A stretch of DNA of 64,000 bases from Gigantopelta aegis (lineage: Eukaryota > Mollusca > Gastropoda > Neomphalida > Peltospiridae). This document shows positions 45,611 through 58,700 of the stretch, piece after piece (position 1 is the first letter of the stretch; every line of letters begins with the position of its first letter). A program made the position numbers and the translations under genes. The notes beneath the pieces are model-generated. The model ran no database searches, had not been told where the DNA came from, and was given only the letters and a program-made list of their open reading frames with translations. The stretch covers positions 6,728,750 to 6,792,749 of the forward strand of contig NC_054699.1 in the NCBI RefSeq assembly GCF_016097555.1, written 5' to 3'.

Positions 45611-46337
45611 GCACGGTTGCCTGCATTTAAGTTATGGTGTTTGTGGAAAAAATGGTAGTAGGGATGAGGTGAAATTTTATTATTATCAAACTTTTAAAAT
45701 GTTAATACAGTGTATGTCTTGTATCTGCTTAAAAGACAGTTATCGTGTTTAGATATGTACAATTTAATTCATATAAGTAGTGCTCTAATGTGACATTCCT
45801 AAAATCAAAGTTACACTGTTTGAATTCAGGATTCTAGTCATCACAAACATAATGCGACAGGCTATTTCTGTAATGAAATTACTAATATTTGGATATGTTG
45901 CTCTTATGAGCATTAACTATCAAACCTAGATGTGTGGATATAACCAAACATGCAAAATATAGAGTATTTCTGAACAGACTTTAACCTCACCTTCAAACTG
46001 AATAAAATTAACTGTCACCTTTGTAATTTGTAATACTATGGTTAAAGTCTTATTATTTAAAAGACAATATATACACCAGTCCCAACCACAATTCCTCAAA
46101 ATACGCTAAAACAGTGTAAATATATGAACATATACGCACAATACAGCATTTTTGGTGCTATGTCATTGACCTGAAATATGACCTTAAAATATTTGGGGAA
46201 GAATAGCACCAAAACCTTTCAGACTGCTATTGTAATAAAGTTTAAAATGCTATATGTTGCCAACTTTCTTGATTATATTCCCATGGAATTACAACTGAAC
46301 CTGAACTATTACAATTTTTCAAATCTGTTTCAACCCT
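45611..46337. other. Intergenic, no gene seen
   Basis: Plain AT-rich sequence; no exon-like frame or recognisable repeat on either strand. Confidence 0.5.
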
Positions 46338-46347
46338 ATTGTATGGC

Positions 46348-46876
46348 AATCTAATTATAATTAGCTTCACTATTACATGGAGCTTATGTCCAGTTGACCT
46401 TTCATTCGACCAATCAAAACCTTGCTTACAAAATCATGCCAGTGATTTGAAAAGAATTTGAAAACATTCGGGATTATGCCGAGGGTATACGAAATGATTC
46501 CGGTGCATTACGAAGTAATCCGCAAACTAATTGCAATATAAAACTTTATATAAAATTAGTTTCAAGACGAAAAAAACACAACCCCGTGATGGTATAGCCA
46601 TGAAATCTATTTATACTAGTATACAATCCAGAGTTTATTATTGCACTTTACCCGCTGTTTTTTCAATCTTGAAATAGACCAACAAGTTCGCCCGTTGCAT
46701 AAATAGTCTAGCCCAATATTTTTGGAATTTGTATGCTCCCGAATAAGGCTATGAAAGGCGAAGTGTAATTGGTCGATATTTAAATTGTCATTTATAGATG
46801 AAATGTCACCTGGACATGGGAGTCAACGCAATGCTGTTAGAACTACTGGTAGACCCAGTAGAGCTAATTTTATTGA
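46348..46876 (+). mobile_element. Mutator-like element with one minisatellite unit
   Basis: Starts AATCTAATTATAATTAGCTT, carries the full AT-rich core (CTTTCATTCGACCAATCAAA, CGGGATTATGCCGAGGGTAT) and one 57-bp unit (46800-46855), and ends GAGCTAATTTTATTG, with the last bases replaced by the next repeat. It shows the uninterrupted form of the element at 6886-8668. Confidence 0.75.
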
Positions 46877-47684
46877 TAATTTTCTTTTCTTTGGGACTAC
46901 GTAATTGGTCAGTTTTGTGATTTTAGATGGGAAAGCCTACTTAGTCAAGGGTTTTACAGAATTTACCAACTAATTCAATAGAGTTGCAACCACCGTCGAA
47001 GAAAGAGCTCTACATGCAAATCATGCAAAGGAACGCATTCAAGAGAAAACTACCAGGCATACCCGCCTATGAAAGTGACGACGAAGAAGATGATGAGGAA
47101 GAACCCTATCTGAAAAAGTCAAGAGGATGCAGTCTTGTGATACGTGTGGACTGATCTTTAAAGAAGGAAGCGACTTGCAGCAACATCTGCGATTTAAAAC
47201 GTGCGAGGAGGGAAATGAAGAGCCATCGTCCGATCTGGAAAATGAAGGTGTACATCTTATGGTGGATGGTGAATTTCGTTTTTTGTGACGTCCGGTGGTA
47301 TAGCTTGGAGCGAAATGACGTCAGCTCCGTCCTTCTGCTCTATGCAGTGTAAACAAATGCTCTAATTTACAACAAGGCGCCTCGCTTTCATCAACCTGAC
47401 TTCTAAAACAAGATAAATGACTTGATAGTATAATAAACTATTTTACTAAATATATTTCAATTTGCATCAATAGAACGAAATGGAGTTATAGTATTTTTCT
47501 CTTTTAAAAAATCCAAAGAAAAAAATGCATATTATTAAGCCTATTGGTATGCTACGTTCGTGCAAAAACGACCACTCACGATACCCAAGTGATAATTGTC
47601 TTTTCTTTGGGACTACTTAATTGGTCAGTTTTGTGATTTTACATGGGAAAGCCTACTTAATCAAGGGTTTTACAGAATTACTTA
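46874..47684 (+). mobile_element. Direct-repeat-flanked cassette with a zinc-finger ORF
   Basis: A 93-bp segment (TTTCTTTGGGACTAC, TAATTGGTCAGTTTTGTGAT, TCAAGGGTTTTACAGAATT) at 46874-46966 recurs at 47590-47684, same orientation, offset 716. The interior encodes an acidic stretch and a C2HC finger. Unrecognised; a fragment of a mobile or gene-family sequence. Confidence 0.5.
47127..47288 (+). CDS. Small C2HC zinc-finger ORF, fragment
   Basis: 53 codons from ATG: MQSCDTCGLIFKEGSDLQ, QHLRFKTCEEG, acidic tail SSDLENEG. Spacing C-x2-C-x12-H-x5-C is that of a C2H2/C2HC finger. An acidic stretch in another frame (YESDDEEDDEEEP) precedes it, so it is probably the remnant of a longer coding region. 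Function unknown. Confidence 0.35.
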   Translation: MQSCDTCGLIFKEGSDLQQHLRFKTCEEGNEEPSSDLENEGVHLMVDGEFRFL

Positions 47685-47689
47685 CAATA

Positions 47690-48440
47690 ATAAAGCAAGA
47701 TGGCTGATCGATTACGATTAGAGGGGTGTCCGTGCGGTTAACACACAATACCCTATGCTCTTAATGAAAGGCACGTCTTTTTAGTATGTCTAGACACAGT
47801 GTCTGGATACCGTCTAAATATACACATGCCAATCAGGAACCACAGGTACAGATCACGGAAAGAAACGACCAATTAACTAAGAAAACACTGCGATTATTAT
47901 TTCAGTACGTCGGTTAATTTATGTACAAACAATAATACAGTTATTTCAACACTTTGACAACGGTGGTTTATTTTGTATTAAATATAATATATAATTGTTG
48001 CTGGCTTACTGGGATGACTATTATTACAGAATATTGCGATGCATCCGCAAAAATCAGGTATGTTTTGTTTCTTCATTTCGAAGACTAATTCCTGACGTGA
48101 CACATTAGGTATTACGTAACCACCAGCTCGTCAGAGGGCGTATTCACTGGGATGGTACAAAATGGCTGCGCCCGTTATATATAATAGCCGTCACATTTAA
48201 CCGTTTTATTAATTAACTATACGATTATACTTGTTGATATTAAGCAATAATGTGCATTATATATCGTTGAATACGCATACCAGGTCAAATGCCTTGAGTG
48301 TCCCCTCCTTTAATGGGTCAACGGATATTTGGACGAAGTAGACGACGACGATACCCATAATGATGAGGACGAAGATGACGAAGAGAAATGTACACTAATA
48401 CTATTCACCTGTTTCCCTTAAGGCCTCTCGGTGTAACCCA
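47690..48440. other. Intergenic, no clear gene
   Basis: Contains a short acidic frame (GYLDEVDDDDTHNDEDEDDE) at about 48320-48385 and the word AAAATGGCTGCGCCCG near 48162. Neither can be turned into a gene model. Confidence 0.4.
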
Positions 48441-48450
48441 ACGTGTGTCC

Positions 48451-48505
<55 letters not shown>

Positions 48506-48507
48506 AG
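48451..48507. repeat. (AT)n-(GT)n microsatellite
   Basis: About 30 bp AT followed by 26 bp GT. Confidence 0.95.
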
Positions 48508-48945
48508 TTGTCTGTAGTGATTGTAATTTAGAAATAAATGAAAAACCAAACCAAAATTTCGCTAGTCCACAGAAGTCCCGCTCGAAACGATGGATGTAGG
48601 CACTGTGTTTTCTTTTCACTGCAATATACTGCCAATGCTTTGAAAGTTTCAAATTTCGCTAAGGATATTAGGAAAAACAGTATATCAGTCATACATAATT
48701 TTGGGGATGTACACAGTCTCATAGTTGCACAAAGTTTAGATGTGTACAAATTGCTGACATATATTTGGTATATATAAAGGTTGAGTAGTATATGAACCGC
48801 CCTGCAGGTTATATAGACAATGGTAAAAGGAGGCTGCTTGAAACAAATCGTAATGATGATGATATCTGACATTGTAGGCCTATACTCTTTCGTTTTGTGG
48901 TTTTCTATCCCTTACCACTCTGTTGTTGTTGTTGTTGTATTCTAG

Positions 48946-49116
48946 CAAACTCTGAAGCTTCGAATGCATGTTTAGAATCCTCCAATGAAAGTCTTCCAAA
49001 GTTAAACTATAAATGTGTCTATCCAAATAATGCTAAAAGACTTTGTCTACACATACTAAACAAATCACCATTAGATGTACACGATTTTAAAATTGTCCAT
49101 TCGCAATACGTTTCTC
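48946..49116 (+). CDS. Possible isolated exon, unrecognised
   Basis: After a (TTG)n tract and TATTCTAG, an open stretch reads ANSEASNACLESSNESLPKL, NYKCVYPNNAKRLCLHIL and DVHDFKIVHSQY. Amino-acid composition looks coding rather than random. The frame runs on into the duplicated SINE region, so the 3' end is not known. No domain recognised. Confidence 0.3.
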
Positions 49117-49117
49117 T

Positions 49118-49985
49118 GTCTTTATGTTGCTTAAATACCTATATGTGCGCTGGGTTTTATTTGTCAATTCATCCCACAGACAGGATAGCACATACCACAG
49201 CCTTTGATATACAAGTCATACTGCACTAGTTGGATATAGCCTAATGGGCCACCGATGGGGGCCGATCCTAGACCGACCGCGCATCCGCTTTACCACTGGC
49301 CTACATCTCGCCCCTTGTATTTACCATTTGGTAAATTTATATTAAATGACCCTCTACCATAAAGCGAACGGTATTTTTATTTAAAATGCAGTTATTTTTC
49401 TTGGGTATAGATTAGTTTGAAGTGTTATTTCCAGTTGCAGTCACGCGTTAAACATGCCTTTCTTCTTCTTAACAAACATTCCTTTCTTCTCCTTAACGCA
49501 TACGTCTTTCTTCTACTTAACAAACATTCCTTTCTTCTCCTTAACGCATATGTCTTTATGTTGCTTAAATACCTATATGTGCGCTGCGTTTTATTTGTCA
49601 ATTCATCCCACAGACAGGATAGCACATACCACAGCCTTTGATATACAAGTCATACTGCACTAGTTGGATATAGCCTAATGGGCCACCGATGGGGGCCGAT
49701 CCTAGACCGACCGCGCATCCGCTTTACCACTGGCCTACATCTCGCCCCTTGTATTTACCATTTGGTAAATTTATATTAAATGACCCTCTACCATAAAGCG
49801 AACGGTATTTTTATTTAAAATGCAGTTATTTTTCTTGGGTATAGATTAGTTTGAAGTGTTATTTCCAGTTGCAGTCACGCGTTAAACATGCCTTTCTTCT
49901 TCTTAACAAACATTCCTTTCTTCTCCTTAACGCATACGTCTTTCTTCTACTTAACAAACATTCCTTTCTTCTCCTTAACGCATAT
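49118..49985. repeat. Tandem duplication, 434 bp x 2, nearly identical
   Basis: Unit 1 is 49118-49551 and unit 2 is 49552-49985; the only difference I see is GCTGGG against GCTGCG. Each unit holds a SINE (type B) fragment on minus (49170-49316; 49604-49750) and a CTTTCTTCTTCTTAACA-rich stretch that itself repeats. It lies 500 bp left of the assembly gap. Confidence 0.92.
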
Positions 49986-50115
49986 GTCTTTCTTCTTCTT
50001 AACAACATTCCTTTCTTCTTCGTACGGGTCCTTAAAATCCATAAAAGTCCAAGATTTCTGAACTGTAAAATTTAAGTACTTAAATATCCATAAATTTCAG
50101 GAAACTGTTCAAAAG

Positions 50116-50298
50116 TCAATAAAAGTCCTTATAAAATCGTGTTTTGTTGTTTATAAAATTTCTGTTTTTGATTTTGCTCGTCTTTCCTACAAAATATTTT
50201 GTCAAAACATTTTTCGGCGGCATGCGTATTAAAGTCGTATTCCCGTCAACCGGTCGATCGTCTAGACATGCTGGTGAGCACAGCCCGAAGTTGGTCAC
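50116..50298 (-). other. GC-richer stretch with short frame, possible promoter or first exon
   Basis: Minus-strand frame contains MPPKNVLTKYFVGKTSKIKN. The flank 50190-50400 has CpGs (TCAACCGGTCGATCGTC, CGGGTCATCTCGGCC) unusual for this AT-rich window. No domain recognised. Confidence 0.25.
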
Positions 50299-50480
50299 GT
50301 GTCTGCATTCGGGTCATCTCGGCCACCATGAATACTGTTAGTAACGTAGCCCGTTTTCTGCTTACGGAAAGCCCATTGCTTATGACGTAGTTTGGCCACG
50401 CTGGATGACAGGCTAAAATTCAAAGAAATTCGGACAATAAGCAGCGATGCCTGGACAGTGCCATTTTCAGGATGCGTGGC

Positions 50481-50680
50481 NNNNNNNNNNNNNNNNNNNN
50501 NNNNNNNNNNNNNNNNNNNNNNNNNNNNNNNNNNNNNNNNNNNNNNNNNNNNNNNNNNNNNNNNNNNNNNNNNNNNNNNNNNNNNNNNNNNNNNNNNNNN
50601 NNNNNNNNNNNNNNNNNNNNNNNNNNNNNNNNNNNNNNNNNNNNNNNNNNNNNNNNNNNNNNNNNNNNNNNNNNNNNNNN
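50481..50680. other. Assembly gap (200 N)
   Basis: Exactly 200 N. The round number implies unknown true size. Confidence 1.
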
Positions 50681-51200
50681 GCTTCTTACTTTTACAAAAT
50701 GTCCGACAACACTAAACGGCTCATAAAAAGAGTACGGTAGTGTATTTTTTTTAATAAAATTATTCCAGCCAATCTGAACGGCTAAAGTTGAAAGCGCGCC
50801 AATTGAGAGTGACGTCATGTGTGAAACGTGTCACTGTAACAAGAAGTCTTATTGTAGATGTGTTCGGAAACAGGAAATTTCCGACTTGTCAAACCGTAAT
50901 TGCTAAGACTAATAATTATACTGTTCATGTATAGCGCATCAGTTAAAAGTCCGCAGGGTCTTGATTGCAATGATTTAGTTTCAAACTAATTGGTCTGATT
51001 GCTAGCCCAAAAATCTAAGTTATTGGCGAAAACCCTCGTGCAAAATAAGCTGGTCTAACACTTTTCACCATGTATTTTCATTTCATTATTCTACCCACAA
51101 TATTAGGCCTATAGCTGTTTAACAGTAAAGCTAATATGAATAAAAAATAATACAGATTCGGGCACGTTTGTTTAATTCGGGCAAAAATCAGCCTGCTTCC

Positions 51201-51416
51201 CTACAAAAATGATATTGTTTCTGTTTCGGGGATGTGAGCCTCGAACGATCTGCCCTCCTCGTGCTTGGGGATTTCCACAAACACGACCTTCGCTTTCTTT
51301 TTTAAGGTGTCCTCCAGTGGTCTCCCTTTGGTCTCCGGCAACAAGAAGAGACACGCGACGCTGATGATGATGAAACAGCCCATTGTCACGTAGGGAACAA
51401 TGATGTTATCTCCGTC
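51201..51416 (-). CDS. SLC22 copy B exon 8
   Basis: 216 nt, acceptor TTGTTGCAG. DGDNIIVPYVTMGCFII, LPETKGRPLEDTLKKKAK, end ETETISFL. Confidence 0.94.
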   Translation of the reverse strand, partial: DGDNIIVPYVTMGCFIIISVACLFLLPETKGRPLEDTLKKKAKVVFVEIPKHEEGRSFEAHIPETETISFL

Positions 51417-54400
51417 CTGCAACAAAATGATGTTCTAGTACAGACATTACACGTTGTGATGTTGTCGAATTTTTTTTTTTTTTATTATTATTTTATTTTT
51501 ATTATTATTATTTTTTTTTTTTTTTTTTTTTTTTTGGGGGGGGGGGTCGTTTTGGAGGTGGGGTGAGAAAAAAAGAGACAGTTGCATATATTTAGGGGAA
51601 ACGGGTGCCCTGGTTGCCCGGAATCCGCCCCTATCACTGCCACACATGGCTTGCAGGCTATAAATAGGGTCACTACTACCGTTGACTAGGCGTGGGTCTG
51701 TGGTCATACAGTTTCCTTTGATCTCTCCAGTATTTTTTTTTTTTTTTTTTTTTATATTAGCAGCAATAGGTCTTATATATGGATTTTAAAGCAGAACATA
51801 CACGACGACCTTTGATATACCAGTCGTTGAGTAATCACTGAGGTGTATTACTTACAAATATGTATATATCAGATGCGTGTGCAGCAGGGTTGGAGTAGGG
51901 GTTCGAACTGCTCTAAACATTTTTATAATGTGTTTCCGACCCCCACCCCAGCACACTTTACTGGTACTGGTATTTGGTAGTATACAAACTACAGCCCCGT
52001 CAATGGACGCATTGGGCTATTTCTCGTTCCAACCAGTGCACCACGACTGGTATATGAAAGGCCGTGGTATGTGCTGTGCTGTCTCTTCGAACGTACATAT
52101 AAAAGATCCCTTGCTATTCATGGAAAAATGTTGCGACTCACAGTGCCCCTCGTTTGAACAAATCTTCATCATAATTTTTATAGAACAGTACCAGCCTCTG
52201 TCGCGTCGTGGTTAAGTCATTGGACTACAGGCTGGTAGGTACTTAAGGGCTCAGCGGGTAGATGTAAGGCTACACCAACCCACTGTGCTGGTCAGACAGC
52301 ACAGATAGCTGAGGTGTGTGTCCAGGACAGCATGCACGAACCTTAATTGGACATAAGCACGAAATTATGTTGAAATGAAATCTAGAACAGTCAATGAATA
52401 ATTAAAACATATCCAAGACTGAATATAATCAGAATTTAAACCTATACATGTATATGATATAGCTTGAAGGAACCATTTCTGTAACTTACTATTTGTGAGA
52501 ACATTTATTTATTAGTTTATTTGTTTTGGAAATAAATTATTTCTCTCTGCCTTTCTTCTTGAATATTTCTGAAATATATACTAATCCTAAGTTTGCCATT
52601 TTGACCAGTAAAACAATTTTGTGGGGGGTGGGAGGGGTCACAAATAAAGCTATCACAGGCACGGTAGTAAATCTTAAGGCAGAGATGAATTTTACTTGTA
52701 CAATGCAGGAAATTGCATCTCAGGACATCTAGTTTTTTGCTTTGCACCCTCGATCTCTGTCAGTCCGCCAGTGTCTAATGGCTTCCGCCGTGCCTGTATC
52801 AACAAATGTGGTGTCTCTCTGGAAAGGTATTTTCAAACTGAACACAGTAAAGTATTTATCACCCCCTCTAATATAAATCTGTTTCTGATCCATATACTGC
52901 TTGTAGTAGTTCAAACGTTCTTTTATTGTCAAACATATCAATTTGATTAAAATTAGCTCCACTGGTTAATACTATTACCTGTGAAGATTAAATATTTTTT
53001 TTAGAATTTGAATGCTCCCAAATGACGTTATAAAAGGCAAACTGTGATTGGTCGATATTTAAATTAATATTTACAGACGAAATGTCGACTGGACATGGGA
53101 GTTCACGCAGTGCTGTCAGATCTACTGGTAGACAGTGAAATGTCACCTGAACATGGGAGTCCATGCAATGCTTTCAGATCTACTGGTAGACAGTGAAATG
53201 TCACCTGGACATGGGAGTCCAAGCAATGCTGTCAGATATACTGGTAGACCGTGAAAAGTCACCTAGACATGGGAGTCAACGCAATGCTGTCAGAACTACT
53301 GGTAGACAGTGAAATGTCACCTGGACATGGAGTCCATGCAATGATGTCAGATATACTGGTAGACAGTGAAATGTCACCTGGACATGGGAGTCCAGGCAAT
53401 GATGTCAGATATACTGGTAGACAATGAAATGTCACCTGGACACGGGAGTCCACGCAATGCTGTCAGATCTACTGGTAGACCAGTGAAATGTCACCTGGAC
53501 ATGGGAGTCCACGCAATGCTGTCAGATCTACTGGTAGACCAGTGAAATGTCACCTGGACATGGAGTCCATGCAGTGATGTCAGATATACTGGTAGACAGT
53601 GAAATGTCACCTGGACATGGGAGTCCAGGCAATGATGTCAGATATACTGGTAGACAGTGAAATGTCACCTGGACATGGGAGTCCACGCAATGCTGTCAGA
53701 TCTACTGGTAGACCAGTGAAATGTCACCTGGACATGGAGTCCAGGCAATGATGTCAGATATACTGGTAGACAGTGAAATGTCACCTGGACATGAGTCCAT
53801 GCAATGATGTCAGATATACTGGTAGACAGTGAAATGTCACCTGGACATGGAGTCCATGCAATGATGTCAGATATACTGGTAGACAGTTGAATGTCACCTG
53901 GACACGGAGTCCATGCAATGCTATCAGATATACTGGTAGACAGTGAAATGTCACCTGGGCATGGGAGTCCACGCAATGCTATCAGATATAATGGTAGACA
54001 GTGAAATGTCACCTGGACACGGAGTCCATGCAATGCTATCAGATATACTGGTAGACAGTGAAATGTCACCTGGACATGGGAGTCCACGCAATGCTATCAG
54101 ATATACTGGTAGACAGTGAAATGTCACCTGGACATCGAGTCCATGCAATGATGTCAGATATACTGGTAGACAGTGAAATGTCACCTGGACATGGAGTCCA
54201 TGCAATGATGTCAGATATACTGGTAGACAGTGAAATGTCACCTGGACATGGAGTCCACGCAATGCTGTTAGATATACTGGTAGACAGTGAAGTGATTTTA
54301 ATCAGATTGCCGAAAATAAGTTTGTTATACATACACTATTATTTTGAGGTAGAATCATGTATCATCAATATACCATGAATGCAATCAACTTACCATAAAT

Positions 54401-55662
54401 AGAATTAACTTACCATCAGTAGAGTCAACTTACCATCAACAAAACCAATGGTGCCATGATACCGCCTACCCGTGCAAATGTTTGACTCACACCAACACCA
54501 ACTGTCCTGAAAGATATGTATAAAACCATTCATAGAGACAGACAGAAAGAAAGTACCATAGGCAGCAGATAAAAACAGAGGCATAAAAAGTTAGCGTTCT
54601 TGTTTAGCCACACAACTAGAGCACATTGATTAATTAATCATCGCCTATTTGATATCAAACATTTGGTCATTTTAACATATAGTCTAAGAGATGAAAACCG
54701 CTACAACTTTCTGCTAGTTGTATGGGATCTTTCATATGCACCACCCCACAAACACGGTAGCACATACCACAGCCTTTGATATACTAGTTGTGGTGCACTG
54801 GCTGGAACAAGAAATTGCCTAATGGGCCCACGGACGGGGTAGAGGGATAGAAAAAGATAGAAAAACATGCAGACAGACGGACGATAGATGGACGGACGGA
54901 CCTCGCGAACATATATGGAGACACACACACGGGGAGACGGATGGACGGCTGGGTGAGTATGTTAAGATATGAACGTAAGGACAGACTGAAGAACAGAACG
55001 TTTCGACCTTCAAATCAGTTTGTCATTCCACGGGTATTTCTCGTTCCAGCCAGTGCACCACGACTGGCATATCAAATGTTGTGGTATGTACCATCCTGTC
55101 TGTGGGATGCTGCATATAAAAGATCCCTTGCTACTAATGGAAAAATGTAGCGGGTTTCCTGACTAAGACTATATGTAAAAAATTACCAAATATTTAATGT
55201 CCAATAGCCGATGATTAGTAAATCAATGTGCTCTAGTGGTGTCAAAACAACTTTATTTTAAAGCATCCCATGATTTGTAACAGATAAACATCCACATCCA
55301 CTGATGGGATGCGAACCACGGACTATCAGTATGGAAGTCTAGCGCTCTACCGAATGATCTAAGCTACTCTCATTGAGGTTGAAAGTCCAGCGCTCTGCAA
55401 ACGGAGTTGATAGGTAAATTCCAACCAGCTACTGCCAGTAGGAGCACTTTATACCAACACAACTACATACAGCCCCTTCAAGTGAAGGTACGCCCCAGAG
55501 CTGTGGTCCACGGGCAGTTGAACTGCTACGGGTCCTAACTGGGTCATAATTGTAATCTAAGATAGATAGATAACTAGTTTAACGTGTTCATATATCACTA
55601 GGGTTTCGAACACACCCATCCAGAGTCCGACCTCTGATAGGATAGGTGGCCTAACTCGGGAT

Positions 55663-55710
<48 letters not shown>

Positions 55711-58700
55711 AGAGTTAAAAATGGGCAGAATTTTTAAAATAGCAATTAGTAAAAAAGTTAATAGAATTTGTAAAAAAAAAAAAAAAAAATTGACTGCTCG
55801 GCCGAATGTTTAAATAATTTGGAGCAGTTTAGATGGAAAGTCCAAAAATAAATAAGAGAAAGAAGAGAGGATCAGACTATTTAATAATATTTAAAAAAAA
55901 AGTAATTTCGACATAAAATTTTGAACGAAGCTCTAAAAGTTTAAAGTCCGATCTATATGTCCACGTGAGTGGCCTCGTTAAGGTTGTTTGGGTGCACAGC
56001 TTATAGGGATGAGCTCGGTTGTATTCCGTCAAAAAAAAACCTAGGTTGACAGTCATTAGACGTTGAAGGTGCAGTGTAGTTGAAGATCTATTTTAAGAAC
56101 CCACCCAGTCCCTACGTTGGCTCCAAATGTATCAGATAAAAATCAACCTCCACTGAAGGGCATCAAATCATGGACTATCAGTATGGAAGTCTAGCGCTCT
56201 ACCAACTGATCTAAGCTACTTTCATTTCATTTTATTTCAACTTACATGTATTTTCATGCTTATTTCCAATTAAGGTTCAAGCACGCTGTCCTGGACACAC
56301 ATACCTCTGTCCAGGACAGTGGATTAGTTGTTAGTGGTTAGTTAGAGAAAAGAGGGTTTTGGCGGTCTTACACCTACCCAAATGAATCGTTAAAACTAGC
56401 TCTGGGTGGGAGCCAGTACCGGGCTGCGGACCCAGTACCTACTGCCAGTACGAACACTTTATACCAAGACTACAACAATACCTTACCTGACGACTGTCGG
56501 GTACAGTTCGTTGGTGTATATATACATGGTTATCCAGGCCCCACCAATCGTCATTTGGGCTAAAACGGCCATGGTTCTAATGATATCGTCTTTGTATTCT
56601 GTGTTAGCTAAATAAAATAAAAAATATATGTTAACTTAAATTTACAAAACAGCAACAACAAAAATATATGAATAACAAAAACAAAAACAAAAAATTACAA
56701 ATAGCAATGAAATCAACGACAATATCGATGCAGTAACAAACTCGAAATGCAACAATTCCATGTAATACGCAATCTGATTAAAATTAGCTCTTCTGGTCTA
56801 CCAGTAGATCTAACAGCATTGCGTGGACTCCCATGTCCAGGTGACATTTCATCTATAAATAACAATTTAAATATCGACCAATTACACTTCGCCTTTTATA
56901 GCGTTATTTGGGAGCATACAAATTCTAAAAATATCGGGCGAGACTATTTATGCAATAGGCGAACTTGTTGGTCTATTTCAACATTAAAAAACAGGGGGAA
57001 AAGTGCAGTAATAAACTCTGAATTGTATACTAGTATAAACAGATTTTATGGCTATAACATCACGGTTGTTTGTTTTTTCGTCTTGAAACGAATTTTATAT
57101 AAAATGTTATATTGCAATTAGTTTCCGGCATACTTCGTAATTAATTCACTCGAATCATTCCGTATACCCTCGGCATAATCCCGAATGTTTTCAAATTCTT
57201 TTCAAATCACTGGCATGGTAAGATTTTGATTGGTCGAATGCAAGGTCAGCTGGACATGAGCTCCAACGGGGTGCTGTTTGATCCACAGGTAATAGTAATT
57301 AACCAGTGGAGCTAATTTTAATTAGATTCTGTAATACGCTGACTACGTATATACACGTATGAAGTACAGAACTTACCACTGTAAAGTAATATGTAAACAT
57401 ATTTTCTTATGACAAATTAATTATATTATTGGATTAGTATGGTAAAGTAATGTTTTAATTATCCATAATGTTTCACAATTCCTTAACACCTAAAACCCAG
57501 TCATATACATCAAATGTGTTGTTACAGGCTATAAAGTATCCAAGATCGTGCCATTTTTATATCATGGTGGCCATTTTGGACGCTATCTTGAATAATGCTC
57601 TATCGTGTCAACTTTGCACCTATCGGATTCTGATTAAATATAACACCTCCAGGTAGGGGAGGGCGGCGGAGTCCCCCACCCCCATGATCGAAGCGCCTCG
57701 AAACATTCATTTTATTTAATACAATATCTACATCAGCTTGGTAATTGCTAGCTGGATGCGTGGCCAGTCTGGGATCGATCCCCGTCGGTGGCCCATTGGG
57801 CTATTTCTCGTTCCAGTCAGTGCCCCACGACTGGTATATCAAAGTTCGTGGTATGTGCTATCCTGTCTGTGGGATTGTGCATATAAAATATCCCTTGTTT
57901 CTAATGCTTGTTTCCTCTCTAAGACAATATGTCAAAATTGCCAATGTTTTAAATCTAATGGCCAATAAATCAATGTGCTCTGGTGGTGTCGTTAAACAAA
58001 AAAAAAACCTGTCTTTAACGTATTGGCATATAAAATGGATGCTAGTATACTTTAGAATATTGCACCCCTCTGTTAATACTGTAGGTGTCCTTTTTAAACA
58101 CTGCACCCCCTCGCTGGAAAATCCTATATCCGCCCCTAAACAGTAAATTTAGAATCGTGTTGAACATGTGCGAAATACCAAGACAGCACTTACCAGTATT
58201 TTTGATAATTACAGTAGCGACTAAGCACAGACCACCAACAAAGAGGAAAGCGATACCACTCCACTTCCGACCAAATCTACAAATAGAACTATGTATTCCT
58301 AAAACCTGACATCACAAATATCATAGGTGCCCTATTTGGACATTGTACCCCTTCCTGTTGTTGGCTCTGCGACGCCCTTAGCATATGATAAGGGGGAAGC
58401 AACAGCCTCCCCACCCCACCCCACCCCCACCCACACCCCCACGATAGCAAAGGTTGTTGTATGTGCTACCCTGTCTGTGGGATGGTGCATATAAAAGATC
58501 CCTTGCTACTAATGGAAAAATGTAGAGGGTTTCCTTTCTATGACTGTCAAAGTGACCGTATGTTTGACATCAATGTGTTCTAGTGGTGTCGTTAAACAAA
58601 AAACATACTTTAAACTATGGTTGAAATTAATCGTTTGGGTGTTACCGTCTAGTAACAGTATCCTGTAATAGATTGTTATGATTTGATAAAGACAATACCT

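Noticed and set aside
50392-50818. Frames full of X
   Set aside because: They run across the 200-N assembly gap.
53259-54378. Long frames on both strands with GDISLSTSISD- or SPGHGVHAMMSD-like repeats
   Set aside because: They follow the 57-bp minisatellite unit exactly; a repeat without stops gives open frames by chance.
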